Positions 11,483 through 20,980 are shown, counted from the first letter of the stretch. The stretch is 64,000 nt of DNA from Psychrobacter sp. WY6 (GCF_018448495.1 NZ_CP049902.1:1240001-1304000); one strand, 5' to 3'. The notes: generated by a model not told the origin, from the letters alone. A program made the numbers and translations.

Positions 11483-12280
11483 ATGAAACCAACTTTGCAG
11501 CATTCCCAAGCGATTACTACTCCTCAACAAAATAGCACGTCTGTCGACACGCTGATTGTTAGCTCAGAATTTATTCAGCAGTTAGCCGTATTAACACGCA
11601 AGTTAGGCTATGTGTTTAAGGACTTGAGTCTCCCCAAACTTGCGTTGACACACCGCTCATTTGATAGCAAAAAAAATTATGAGCGTTTAGAGTTTTTAGG
11701 AGACGCTCTGTTAGGAATGATTGTGGGTGAGGCTTTATATCATCGCTATCCTAGCCAAAATGAGGGTCGCTTGACTCGTATGCGTGCCACCTTGGTACGT
11801 CAAGAATCATTGGTCATTATTGCGCAAAACTTAGAGCTCTCTAACCATCTGATATTAGGGATAGGTGAGCGTAAAGGTGGTGGGCGCAATCGCGCTTCTA
11901 TATTGGCTGATGCCGTGGAGTCTTTGATTGGTGCTATTTATTTAGACAGCCAAGATTTGGATATTACTCGCGATTGTGTTCTCTCATGGTATGGTGATTT
12001 GATTGACAACGTTAATGACCAAAAAGCCTTAAAAGATGCCAAGAGTCGATTGCAAGAGTGGCTACAATCTAAGCAATTTGATCTGCCACATTATGAGCTA
12101 ATGGAAACACGTGGTAACGCGCCGCATCAAATTTTTGTTGTACGTTGCCATGTTAATATCAATAACTGTGCTGATATTACTGAATCTGGTGAGAGCCGCC
12201 GTATCGCTGAACAAAAAGCAGCAGAACTAATGATTAACCAATTGCATAAGCTGCCGAGCTCAGCTAAAAAGCGATCCTAA
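11483..12280 (+). CDS. rnc: Ribonuclease III
   Basis: RNase III cuts double-stranded RNA, notably in rRNA precursors and structured mRNAs. The catalytic signature ERLEFLGDALL starts at residue 67, and DAVESLIGAIYLD provides the second acidic cluster. A C-terminal double-stranded RNA-binding domain follows (KDAKSRLQEWLQ through RRIAEQKAAELMI). At 265 residues it carries an N-terminal extension of about 35 residues, rich in T, Q and S, compared with the Escherichia coli enzyme; a later start is possible but no in-frame ATG between 11483 and the domain is obviously better. The frame is intact and era follows. Confidence 0.95.
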   Translation: MKPTLQHSQAITTPQQNSTSVDTLIVSSEFIQQLAVLTRKLGYVFKDLSLPKLALTHRSFDSKKNYERLEFLGDALLGMIVGEALYHRYPSQNEGRLTRMRATLVRQESLVIIAQNLELSNHLILGIGERKGGGRNRASILADAVESLIGAIYLDSQDLDITRDCVLSWYGDLIDNVNDQKALKDAKSRLQEWLQSKQFDLPHYELMETRGNAPHQIFVVRCHVNINNCADITESGESRRIAEQKAAELMINQLHKLPSSAKKRS

Positions 12281-12281
12281 C

Positions 12282-12296
12282 TAGGATTAACCTATG
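12282..12296 (+). repeat. 15-base direct repeat, copy 1 (after rnc)
   Basis: The 15 bases TAGGATTAACCTATG occur here, just after the rnc stop, and again at 12480-12494 across the proposed era start, 198 bases apart. Confidence 0.8.
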
Positions 12297-12316
12297 GATC
12301 GCACATACCACTTTTT

Positions 12317-12345
12317 TTGACAATATATGTTAAGTGACGTTTTAA
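12317..12345 (+). promoter_or_regulatory. Candidate era promoter
   Basis: A perfect TTGACA at 12317-12322 is followed after 17 bases by TTTAAG at 12340-12345, four of six to the -10 consensus. It overlaps the inverted repeat at 12334-12377, which could affect promoter access. Confidence 0.5.
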
Positions 12346-12377
12346 GAATCGTTTATTTGAATTAGCGTAAACGTCAC
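12334..12377. repeat. Inverted repeat in the rnc-era spacer
   Basis: GTGACGTTT at 12334-12342 is the exact reverse complement of AAACGTCAC at 12369-12377, with a 26-base loop. It overlaps the candidate era promoter and may be an operator or an RNA hairpin in the era leader. Confidence 0.6.
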
Positions 12378-12479
12378 ACATTTCAAAACCTTAAATACTT
12401 CCCAGCCGATGATGGTTTTGCTTTTTTAGTGCTGATACAGCCAATACATCATTAACCATTTGACTGGATATAAATTCTA

Positions 12480-12494
12480 TAGGATTAACCTATG
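12480..12494 (+). repeat. 15-base direct repeat, copy 2 (era start)
   Basis: Second copy of the 15-base repeat at 12282-12296. Here it supplies the upstream sequence and ATG (12492) of the extended era reading frame. Confidence 0.8.
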
Positions 12495-13605
12495 AGCAAT
12501 CGTACTGACTTGCCATCCAATGATGAAGATAATGCCAAAAATATGACCGAAAACACAGAATTGAATCAAAACCAATAATATCGATACTACTAACGATGGC
12601 ATCAATCAAGCAGAAGATACTACTGTAGACAACGATATGGCAATTGAAGAATTCTTTGCCCCTACTAGTAGTCATGCAGGTATTGCTGATGATTTTAAAG
12701 CGGGTTATGTCGCGATCGTTGGACGTCCAAACGTTGGTAAATCGACTTTGATGAATCACTTATTGGGTCAAAAGCTGTCTATTACATCACGTAAGCCGCA
12801 AACGACTCGTCACCGTATCCACGGTATTTTGTCAAATCATGAGATGCAGGCAGTATTCGTTGACACGCCGGGTATTCATCGCAATGAAGTACGTGCTATT
12901 AATGAGCGTATGAATAAAGCCGCGGTATCTGCATTAGTAGATGTTGATTTAGTGTTATTCGTTGTTGATTCAGATCAATGGCGTGATGATGATTTGTTGG
13001 TTTTACAAAAGCTTGGCGATACCAATTTAAATGTAGTATTAGTTATTAATAAATCTGATACCTTAAAAGATAAAGGCAGCGTGTTGCCGCTGATTGAGAC
13101 GTTTAATGACAGTTTTGATTTTGCCGATATCGTACCAGTATCTGCCTTAAAAAACAAAAACCTAGATCGTCTACAAGAAGTGATTGCTTCGCATCTTCCT
13201 ATTGCTGCCCCTATCTATGATACCGAGCAAATTACTGACCGCTCAGAACGTTTCTTAGCCAGTGAAATCATCCGCGAAAAAATCATGCGTAGCGCTGGTG
13301 ACGAAGTGCCATATGACCTAACTGTACAGATTGATGGGTTCAAAGATGAGCCTGCGCACACTGATCCAAAAACAGGGCGTCCACGTAAGGCTTGTACTTT
13401 CATCGATGCGACTATTTATGTTGAACGTAGTGGTCAAAAAGCCATTGTGATTGGTGATAAAGGTCAGCGTATTAAGCAAGTGGGTATGGATGCTCGTGAA
13501 GATATGGAGCAGCTGTTTGATAAAAAGATTATGCTGACACTGTGGGTGAAAGTGAAACGTGGCTGGTCTGATGACGAACGTGCATTGACTAGCTTAGGAT
13601 ATTGA
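12492..13605 (+). CDS. era: GTPase Era, with acidic N-terminal extension (one frame change)
   Basis: Era is an essential GTPase that binds 16S rRNA during 30S subunit maturation. The G1 motif GRPNVGKST, the switch motif KPQTTRHRI, G3 DTPG and G4 NKSD are present, followed by the KH RNA-binding domain with GDKGQRIKQVG. The uninterrupted frame starts at 12637, but an ATG at 12492 opens about 27 residues rich in N, D and E. These join the main frame after a frame change near 12573 (one extra or two missing bases). The resulting extension of about 48 acidic residues before MAIEEFF is absent from the Escherichia coli protein. If the extension is not translated, the start is 12637. Confidence 0.93.
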
Positions 13606-13661
13606 TTGAAGAATAGCGCTTTAATCACTTTTCTATATGCTCGATGCTGAGGTGATAAAAA

Positions 13662-14435
13662 ATGCGTAACGAAGCGTTAATCGGTTATTTATTGCATCAG
13701 CGTCCTTATCAAGAAAAGCGCGCCTTATATTATCTGTTTTCTCAGCAACATGGCGTGATTCATGGTATTGGGAAAAAAGGCGCGCCATTGTTCATGCCAT
13801 TGCAGCTCTTTTCCACTGGTAAACGGGATTTAAAAACGTTTAGTCAGATCAATATTGCATCGCAACACGCAACTCAAACAGGCATAGCAAAAGATGATGG
13901 CATTGCCACTGTTTTAGAAGCACTGCCCTACGAAAATATTACAGGTCAACATCATATGCGGCGTTGTATTTAACGAAATACTATGGCGGTTGTTGTCGAC
14001 TGAAGATCCAATGCCAGTATTATGGCTACATTATCAGGACAGTCTGTCTCAGCTTAGGCGACCTCTGAGCGCCAACGAATTACGGTTGTGCTTGCGCCAA
14101 TTTGAGCAGCATTTATTCAATGAGTTGGGTTTTAGCTTAATGTTGACTCACGATAGTGTTGAAAACATCATTCAGCTGACGATTCTTATCGTTTTTTACC
14201 TGATGTTGGTTTAGTGCCTGTCTTGCAGAATGATATACAGACTGAGCATTTAGATAATACTATGGGGCAAATTTTTTTCAAAGGTACTGATATCATTGCG
14301 ATGACGCAGTTAGGTATTACTGACAAAACCTTAAATAATTGGTCAAAAATGCATCGACAGCTTATTGACCATTTACTGGATTATCAACCATTGCAAAGCC
14401 GCCTACTGTGGCAGCAGCAACAGCGTTACCAATAA
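13662..14435 (+). CDS. recO: DNA repair protein RecO (three frame changes)
   Basis: RecO works with RecR to load RecA on single-stranded DNA at gaps. The N-terminal OB-fold part starts MRNEALIGYLLHQRPYQEKR; later segments read YAALYLNEILWRLL and, at the end, FKGTDIIAMTQLGITD. Three single bases appear to be missing: near 13950 (a T), near 13973 (an A), and between about 14160 and 14180. Joining the frames gives roughly 258 residues, normal for RecO. Its place between era and pdxJ is the classical one. The protein is fast-evolving, so the identification rests on the N-terminus and context. Confidence 0.85.
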
Positions 14436-14552
14436 ATAATAGTACCATCCTCAAAGTGCTATAACCAATCCGATTGCTACTGAGACTGTCTAAAGTTTCA
14501 TATTCTTATACCGTTTATCAGTCAATTGGTTTTCGTTATCAAAAAAATTCTT

Positions 14553-15341
14553 ATGACCACTGCTTCGCTACCTTTATCCAGCAACCCTTTGCAAAAACTT
14601 TTATTAAGTGTAAACATTGATTACGTAGCAACTTTACGTCAAGCGCGTGGGGTTAGTTATCCAAGCCCTTTAGCCGAAGCTCTTTGATGTGAGAAGGCGG
14701 GAGCAAATGGTATTACTATCCATCTACGCGAAGATCGTTGTCATATTAAAGACGCAGATGTTTATGAGATAGCAGGGTAGTTGATGACTAGAATGAATTT
14801 AGAGATCGCCGCTACCAATGAGATGCTGGCGATTGCTTGTGAACGTCAGACAATTTTGGGTATGTTTAGTATCTGAAAAACGAGCAGAGTTGACAATAGA
14901 AGGCAGTCTTGATGTCGGAGGGCAGATCACTTGGTTGACAGACTATATTCGCAAGTTACAAGCGGTAGGTATAAAGGTTTCTTTATTCATTGACCCAGAA
15001 GAAAAGCAAATCGCTGCTGCTATAGAATGTGGCGCTGATGCTGTTGAGTTACATCAGGCGCTTATGCTGAGGCAAGCTTGGTAGCCGATATGAACATGCA
15101 AAATGCTGAGCTGAAACGAATTAAGCAAGCTGTTGCTACTGCTCGACGCAGTGATAATAAGCTCTTAATTAACGCAGATCATGGTCTGACATGTGATAAT
15201 GTGAATGCTATCGCAAAAATTGAGGGTATTTATAAGTTGAATATTAACCATGCATTCATTGCAGGCGCTGTATTTGTAGGACTCGAGCAAGCCGTCATTA
15301 TGATGAAAGAAGCAATATATACAGATCTACAAAGCTATTAA
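14553..15341 (+). pseudogene. pdxJ: Decayed pyridoxine 5'-phosphate synthase gene
   Basis: PdxJ condenses 1-deoxyxylulose 5-phosphate with 3-amino-2-oxopropyl phosphate to form pyridoxine 5'-phosphate. The family is recognised by [43 protein letters not shown] and SLFIDPEEKQIAAA. There are in-frame stops TGA at 14685-14687 and TAG at 14778-14780, and frame changes near 14850 and 15050. Residues normally conserved are altered: NIDH to NIDY, REDRRH to REDRCH, NAGHGL to NADHGL, and NIGHA to NINHA in the phosphate-binding region. In-frame stops plus active-site losses point to true decay rather than only base-calling errors. It occupies the canonical pdxJ position after recO. Confidence 0.8.
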
Positions 15342-15374
15342 AAAATATCATTGGTAATTTATGTGAGTGGTAAC

Positions 15375-16118
15375 TTATGCCATTAGTAATTTCTTATTCG
15401 TCACATTCGGTGGGATGATCTTCATTAAATTTTTGTTTAATAATACCTCCTTGGTTAATGATATTAGATACATTGCTTCATTATAAGCAACGATGGGACA
15501 GTATTTTATATGGCCAAAATGTCCTCGTGGTTTGCCACTATCACCCCAAAATTTGGTGTAGTGGCGTCGACTTCCAACTCGTAAACTTAGCTTACTGTAT
15601 TTAGGATTTAAAGACTGCTGAACGACTAATGAATCTACATGAGCATCAAAGTGATTATTGTCATTTTTATCTATGAATAACAAAAGCGTCTTATCGCTGT
15701 CTCTATGGCAGCGGCCTCCAGTATCAGACAAGCAAACAATGATATTCTGTCTTCTGATATAACTCTCAGCCTTGGCTAAGGCAAGAGAATTCTCTAACTG
15801 ACTTTGAATCCGTTTGGCTTCCATACGTGCTAATTGCGTTCGTATGACTGGGGCTGCGATCGTCACTATAATTGCTAATACACATACAGTGACGATAAGT
15901 TCAACCAGCGTAAAACCCTTGTTATGTCTATTAACAGTGCTTGAGTCTGTTATATTGTTTGTATTAGGTGCTCTTTTATAGAGAGATACTATATATCTTT
16001 GATACACATAAAGAATCAATCGGCTTTGAGCTAGCCTGTGCTTATTTGAAGTAAAAACCCATAACATAAATGCTGAGAGCTTTTTATAACTTGATAATGT
16101 TTTATGCAGCAATGCCAT
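15375..16118 (-). CDS. FimT/GspH-type pilin-like protein
   Basis: The diagnostic feature is the prepilin cleavage and methylation motif NKGFTLVELIVTV followed by a hydrophobic helix (VLAIIVTIAAPVI), as in minor pseudopilins of type IV pilus or type II secretion systems. After it comes a GspH/FimT-like domain with VVCLSDTGG-like sequence (IIVCLSDTGGRCHRD). The longest frame would give a leader of about 67 residues before the cleavage site, far longer than usual, so the real start may be internal and non-ATG; none is clearly marked. No other pilus genes are adjacent. It converges on pdxJ with a 33-base gap. Confidence 0.7.
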   Translation of the reverse strand: MALLHKTLSSYKKLSAFMLWVFTSNKHRLAQSRLILYVYQRYIVSLYKRAPNTNNITDSSTVNRHNKGFTLVELIVTVCVLAIIVTIAAPVIRTQLARMEAKRIQSQLENSLALAKAESYIRRQNIIVCLSDTGGRCHRDSDKTLLLFIDKNDNNHFDAHVDSLVVQQSLNPKYSKLSLRVGSRRHYTKFWGDSGKPRGHFGHIKYCPIVAYNEAMYLISLTKEVLLNKNLMKIIPPNVTNKKLLMA

Positions 16119-16677
16119 GAGGCTTGTTACCTATAATAAGTAGTTTAGTTCAATAAAACAGTCTCGCTTCTTTAAATGTTATTCAATCCAATCATTGCCT
16201 AAAATCGAGCCAATATGCTCGTGAAATTTTGCAGTAATGATCGGATTTATGATGTATGAAATAATGTTGAGTGATATAATATAAACAGAATATGTGTCTA
16301 CTGTCAAAAATGTTTCAATTAGTGAATGACTGGTTTTAATAATAGAGAAAAAATACTAACTGTACTAAAATACGCCCAGACAATAGATACTGTTAGGTTT
16401 ACTATCTATTGTGAACTGACATACAAAAGATAAAAAGCGTAAGGTGTGTTAGTTCTAGGTAACTTAAGCTGGTTATTGTGTTTTAGTTACGACATTATCG
16501 TGTAATAATGTGTAGCTCGTTAACGAAAAAAGTTGTAAACTGAATTGATAATCGCTAAGCTACTCCTTAATTGGTTTTGCTTTGTCACTTAAAATTCGTA
16601 AAAGATGTCTATTTTAGAGCATCTTGAGAAGCGGTTTTGCTTAATGCATCACTCAAATTATCCTTTGGAGGAAGTCC
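16119..16677. other. Long AT-rich intergenic region upstream of ompA
   Basis: This 559-base region separates the divergent pilin-like gene and ompA. It holds the inverted repeat at 16380-16412 and, just before ompA, a strong ribosome-binding site GGAGGAAG at 16667-16674. No convincing paired -35/-10 was identified despite many AT-rich hexamers. No open reading frame of note was seen. Confidence 0.5.
16380..16412. repeat. Perfect 10-base inverted repeat upstream of ompA
   Basis: ACAATAGATA at 16380-16389 pairs with TATCTATTGT at 16403-16412 across a 13-base loop. The AT-rich arms without a T tract suggest an operator rather than a terminator. Confidence 0.65.
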
Positions 16678-17985
16678 ATGAAATTGAATAAAATTGCTCT
16701 AGCTCTGGTTGCTGTAGCAGCTGCACCTTTAGCAGCTAATGCTGGTGTAACTATTAGCCCATTGTTACTAGGTTATCATTACACTGGCGAAGCTCATGAC
16801 GAGCAACGCGAAGTCCTTAAGACTGGTAAAGACCTTTATATGAATGGTCAGAATCCATCACAACCAATTGATGGTCGTAACGGAAATCTAAACGGTGGCG
16901 TAGCTAAAGAAAGCAGTCTATATACTGGTGCTGCACTAGGTATTGAACTAACTCCTTCTACTCAGTTCCAGGTAGAGTATGGTGTATCAAATGCAAACGG
17001 CGAAGCTTCAGAAAGATCAGCAGACGCTGGTGTTAACCGTTTTGACGTAGAACAAACCATGCTTTCTGGTAACTTCTTAATCGGTACTGAAGAATTTACT
17101 GGTTATACTGATAGCGCATTCAAACCATATGTATTGGTTGGTGCTGGTCAATCTAAGATTAAAGTAGAGAACCAAGAGCAATATGTTGCGACGGGTAATG
17201 CGCAAGGTACTACAGCAGGTCAACCTGTATCAGCTGGTACTGAAGTTGCAGAGTCTAAAGATACCATTGGTAACCTAGGTCTAGGTGCTATGTATCGTAT
17301 CAACGACGCTTTAAGCCTACGTGGTGAAGCTCGTGCGATTCATAACTTTGATAACAACTGGTGGGAAGGCATGGCTTTGGCCGGTCTAGAAGTTGTACTT
17401 GGTGGCCATTTAGCACCTACAGTAGCAGTACCACCAATGCAAGAGCCAGTTATCGATACTACTCCAGTAGTCGTAGTTGAATCTGATCTTGATTCTGATG
17501 GCGATGGCGTACCTGATAGCATCGATGCATGCCCAGGCACTCCTATGAATGTAGTAGATGAGCGCGGTTGCCCAGTACCAGTAGATATTACTGATGAGCT
17601 GAAAATGGAACTACGTGTATTCTTTGATAACGATAAATCAACGATCAAATCACAGTATCAACCTGAAATCGCTAAAGTAGCAGAGAAGATGCGCGAGTAT
17701 CCTAACTCTACAGCACGTATCGAAGGTCATGCTTCTAAAACTGGTCCTTCAGCACGTTATAACCAACGTTTATCTGAAGCCCGTGCCGTTGCTGTTAAAT
17801 CTATGTTGACTAACGAATTCGGTATTGCTCCAAACCGTATATCAACAGTTGGCTATGGTTATGACCAACCAATCGCTCCAAACGACACTGAAGAAGGACG
17901 TGCTATGAACCGTCGTGTTTATGCCATCATCACTGGTGACAAAACAATGACTGTTGAACAAACTAAAGATATGGTTGTTCAGTAA
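16678..17985 (+). CDS. OmpA-family outer-membrane protein
   Basis: A 435-residue outer-membrane porin-like protein anchored to peptidoglycan. A signal peptide (residues 1-22, ending PLAANA) precedes an N-terminal beta-barrel to about residue 245. A proline-rich linker leads to a calcium-binding-type repeat DLDSDGDGVPDSIDACPGTP at residues 270-289. The C-terminal OmpA domain includes FFDNDKSTIK, RIEGHASKTG and the peptidoglycan-binding signature NQRLSEARAVAVKSML. Frame is intact, with a strong GGAGG site at 16667 and a terminator directly after, consistent with a highly expressed monocistronic gene. The arrangement is similar to OmpA/OprF-type proteins of Moraxellaceae. Confidence 0.93.
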   Translation: MKLNKIALALVAVAAAPLAANAGVTISPLLLGYHYTGEAHDEQREVLKTGKDLYMNGQNPSQPIDGRNGNLNGGVAKESSLYTGAALGIELTPSTQFQVEYGVSNANGEASERSADAGVNRFDVEQTMLSGNFLIGTEEFTGYTDSAFKPYVLVGAGQSKIKVENQEQYVATGNAQGTTAGQPVSAGTEVAESKDTIGNLGLGAMYRINDALSLRGEARAIHNFDNNWWEGMALAGLEVVLGGHLAPTVAVPPMQEPVIDTTPVVVVESDLDSDGDGVPDSIDACPGTPMNVVDERGCPVPVDITDELKMELRVFFDNDKSTIKSQYQPEIAKVAEKMREYPNSTARIEGHASKTGPSARYNQRLSEARAVAVKSMLTNEFGIAPNRISTVGYGYDQPIAPNDTEEGRAMNRRVYAIITGDKTMTVEQTKDMVVQ

Positions 17986-18023
17986 ATATTATTGGACCGA
18001 TTGTTTTACTAAATATATAGTTA

Positions 18024-18056
18024 CAAAAAAGTCACCTAATGGGTGGCTTTTTTTAT
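18024..18056 (+). terminator. Terminator of ompA
   Basis: An A run precedes GTCACC, loop TAAT, then GGGTGGC and seven T. The stem includes one G-T pair. Confidence 0.8.
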
Positions 18057-18104
18057 TTATGGATTGAGAAAAGCAAGTTATTACATAAATTTGTGAAGCA
18101 ATAA

Positions 18105-18113
18105 TGTTATACT
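18105..18113 (+). promoter_or_regulatory. Extended -10 promoter candidate for typA
   Basis: TGTTATACT gives a TG extension with the -10 TATACT at 18108-18113. No good -35 lies at the proper distance. The same nine bases occur upstream of the acyltransferase gene at 47705. The leader to typA would be about 220 bases. Confidence 0.45.
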
Positions 18114-18123
18114 AGCTGCCCAA

Positions 18124-18147
18124 ACATTCTGTAAATTGACAGAATGT
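18124..18147. repeat. Perfect 9-base inverted repeat downstream of the typA -10
   Basis: ACATTCTGT at 18124-18132 pairs with ACAGAATGT at 18139-18147 over a 6-base loop. Its position 11 bases after the -10 fits an operator at the start site or a hairpin at the 5' end of the transcript. Confidence 0.65.
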
Positions 18148-18339
18148 ACATTAGCATAGCTATCTGTATGATGAATTTATCAGTGTAGATACTTGATTAT
18201 ATTGAAATTATTTGATTAACCGCATCTATTGTGCAGTCTTCTAAAAGTAAGTACTCAATATCTATCTGGTTGATGATAAAAGTTTATCCAGCGGCGCTTA
18301 TTGCTACTGCATTTTTTTAAGACGAAACGAGCATTTTAT

Positions 18340-20195
18340 ATGGCGAACGATATCAAACACCTGCGTAACATTGCAATTATTGCCCACGTTGACCACGGTA
18401 AAACAACTTTGGTTGATAAGTTATTACATCAGTCTGGTACTTTTGGCGACCGTGCAAACATTGCTGAACGTGCAATGGATTCAGGCGATATTGAGCAAGA
18501 ACGTGGTATTACCATTTTGGCTAAAAATACAGCCATCCGCTGGACAGATAAGACTGATGATACTGAATATCGTATCAACATTGTTGACACCCCAGGTCAC
18601 GCCGACTTTGGTGGTGAAGTTGAGCGTGTAATGTCTATGGTTGACTGCGTGCTTCTAGTCGTTGATGCGGTCGATGGCCCAATGCCACAGACCCGTTTTG
18701 TGACGCAAAAAGCGTTCGAGCAAGGTCTAAAACCTATCGTTGTCATCAATAAAATTGACCGTCCTGGCTCACGCCCTGACTGGGTAATGGATCAAATCTT
18801 TGATCTTTTTGATAACTTGGGTGCAACTGATGAACAGCTTGATTTCCCAGTTGTTTATGCCTCAGCATTGAATGGTATTGCAGGTTTGGAAGCTGACGAT
18901 TTGGCTGATGACATGACACCGCTTTTCAAAACAATTGTTGATGTGGTTCAGCCTCCTCAAGTTGATGCTGACGCACCGTTCCGTATGCAAATCTCAAGCC
19001 TTGATTACAACAGTTTTGTTGGCGTTATCGGCATTGGTCGTATTCAGCGTGGTAAAGTTAAAACCAATACAACTCAAGTGACTGTAATCGACAAAAACGG
19101 CAATACCCGTAATGGCCGTATTTTGAAAATTATGGGTTATCATGGTCTTGATCGTATTGATGTTGAAGATGCACAAGCTGGTGACATCGTTTGTATTACT
19201 GGTATTGATTCGCTTAATATCTCAGATACGATTTGTGATCCTAGTGCTGTCGAAGCGTTACCAGCATTAACGGTTGATGAACCTACCGTTTCAATGAACT
19301 TCCAAGTAAATAACTCACCTTTTGCTGGTCGTGATGGCAAGTTTGTGACCTCGCGTAATATCCGTGAGCGTCTTGAGCGTGAATTGATTCATAACGTAGC
19401 ATTACGTGTAGAAGATACAGAATCTCCTGATAAATTCAAAGTATCAGGTCGCGGTGAACTTCATCTATCTGTATTGATCGAAAACATGCGCCGTGAAGGT
19501 TTTGAGATGGGTGTTTCAGGCCCAGAAGTTATCGTCAAAGAAGTGGATGGTAAGTTACAAGAGCCGTATGAAAACGTTGTTTTTGATATTGAAGATGAGC
19601 ATCAAGGTTCTATCATGGAGCAGGTTGGCTTGCGTAAAGGCGAGATGACCAATATGGAACTTGATGGTAAAGGTCGTATGCGTATCGAAGCGACGATGCC
19701 TGCCCGTGGTTTGATTGGTTTCCGTTCTGAATTCTTAACCTTGACTTCAGGTACAGGTATCATGACGTCAAGCTTCTCACATTACGGCCCACAAAAGATC
19801 GGTGATGTTGGTGGTCGCTCGAATGGTGTCTTGGTTTCTATGGCAAAAGGTGTTTGCTTAGGTTTCGCGCGCTATTTAACCTGCAAAAACGTGGTAAATT
19901 GTTTGCTGAGCCACAGCTTGAAGTTTACGAAGGTATGATCGTTGGTCTTAACTCACGTAACGATGATATGGCTGTTAACCCAACGACTGCTAAGCAGTTA
20001 ACCAACGTTCGTGCGAGTGGTACTGATGAAGCATTGACGTTGACTCCAGCAGTCAAGTTCACACTTGAGCAAGCGCTCGAATTCATTCAAGATGATGAAT
20101 TGGTTGAAGTAACACCTAAGGCGATTCGTCTGCGTAAGCGCTATTTGACTGAAAGTGAGCGTAAGCGTCACGGCCGTGGTAAAAAAGGTGCTTAA
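18340..20195 (+). CDS. typA: Translational GTPase TypA/BipA (one frame change)
   Basis: TypA/BipA is a ribosome-binding GTPase with roles in 50S assembly at low temperature and in stress responses. [20 protein letters not shown] begins the G domain, with G1 [16 protein letters not shown]3 DTPGH and G4 NKID. The C-terminal region ends [20 protein letters not shown]. The ATG at 18340 matches the family start better than the upstream in-frame TTG at 18301. The frame changes near 19870 (one missing or two extra bases in a GC-repeat); the corrected sequence reads GFA(A)[11 protein letters not shown]. Otherwise full length. Confidence 0.94.
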
Positions 20196-20250
20196 TATTG
20201 AGCCATGAATTACTGAGTAATTTATTGGATTGATATTTTGTAGAAGCATT

Positions 20251-20281
20251 TGATGCCATTATTATTTAATAATGGGCATCA
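20251..20281. repeat. Hairpin-forming sequence after typA
   Basis: TGATGCCATTATTA at 20251-20264 pairs with TAATAATGGGCATCA at 20267-20281 with one bulged G. It is not followed by a T tract, so it may protect the typA mRNA 3' end or be a binding site. Confidence 0.6.
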
Positions 20282-20297
20282 AGATAACTAAAAAATT

Positions 20298-20347
20298 AGC
20301 AGTATAGAGTGAACTGAATATGGTTCATTTTATGCTGCTTTTTTTTG
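20298..20347 (+). terminator. Terminator of typA
   Basis: AGCAGTATAGAGTGAAC and GTTCATTTTATGCTGCT form an imperfect long stem preceded by an A run and followed by eight T. Confidence 0.7.
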
Positions 20348-20480
20348 TTGTAATTTCCATAGAATATAGACAGAATAACTGACAGTAGTAGTGTTTCTTA
20401 CTATTACTCTTAAGGCTCAAGATTGGGTCGACTGTTGAGATACTTATTCGATTATAGATTGGTATTTTGAGGAGAAAATA

Positions 20481-20924
20481 ATGAGTATGGTTTCTGAGTT
20501 TAAAGAATTCGCTCTAAAAGGTAATGTGATGGACTTAGCGGTCGGTGTCATTATCGGTGGAGCATTTGCTACTATCACAACGTCCTTAGTTGAAGACATT
20601 ATTATGCCAATAGTGGCCTTCATAGCAGGTGGCGAAATCAATTTCAAAAACATGTTCTTAGTGTTGGGTGATGCGCCTGAAGGTGTTGCCATGACCTATG
20701 ATGCTCTCAAAGCAGCTGGCGTTCCTGTATTAGCCTATGGCAGTTTCATTACTGTACTGATTAATTTCTTAATTTTAGCATTTATTATTTTTATGATGGT
20801 TAGAATGGTTAACAAAATGCGTCGTAAAGAAGAAGTGCAAGAGCTGGTAAAACAACCTTCAGAAGAGGTGCAATTGCTTCGTGAAATTAGTGCTAAGTTA
20901 AGTAATACCACTGTTTCAAAATAA
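20481..20924 (+). CDS. mscL: Large-conductance mechanosensitive channel MscL
   Basis: MscL opens under membrane tension to release solutes on osmotic downshock. The N-terminal amphipathic segment and first helix ([20 protein letters not shown]) and the second membrane helix ([20 protein letters not shown]) are clear, with the cytoplasmic C-terminal helix containing [12 protein letters not shown]. The 147-residue length is typical. A GAGGAGA ribosome-binding site precedes the ATG. The gene is monocistronic, bounded by the typA terminator and its own. Confidence 0.96.
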   Translation: MSMVSEFKEFALKGNVMDLAVGVIIGGAFATITTSLVEDIIMPIVAFIAGGEINFKNMFLVLGDAPEGVAMTYDALKAAGVPVLAYGSFITVLINFLILAFIIFMMVRMVNKMRRKEEVQELVKQPSEEVQLLREISAKLSNTTVSK

Positions 20925-20949
20925 AATATGATGATTTGATTAAAAACAC

Positions 20950-20980
20950 AAAAAAGGCTAACGTCGTGTTAGCCTTTTTT
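20950..20980. terminator. Terminator after mscL
   Basis: GGCTAAC at 20956-20962 and GTTAGCC at 20968-20974 form a perfect stem with a 5-base loop, flanked by A5 and T6. It can work in both directions and also serves the minus-strand gene ending at 21048. Confidence 0.9.

Noticed and set aside
12271..12302. GCGATCC/GGATCGC stem at the rnc stop as a terminator
   Set aside because: Only seven pairs with an 18-base loop; the T run after it is separated by nine bases, so it is not a standard terminator.
14685..14780. TGA and TAG in pdxJ as recoded codons (selenocysteine or pyrrolysine)
   Set aside because: No selenocysteine insertion-like hairpin was evident, the positions are not catalytic, and other conserved residues are also lost, so decay is simpler.
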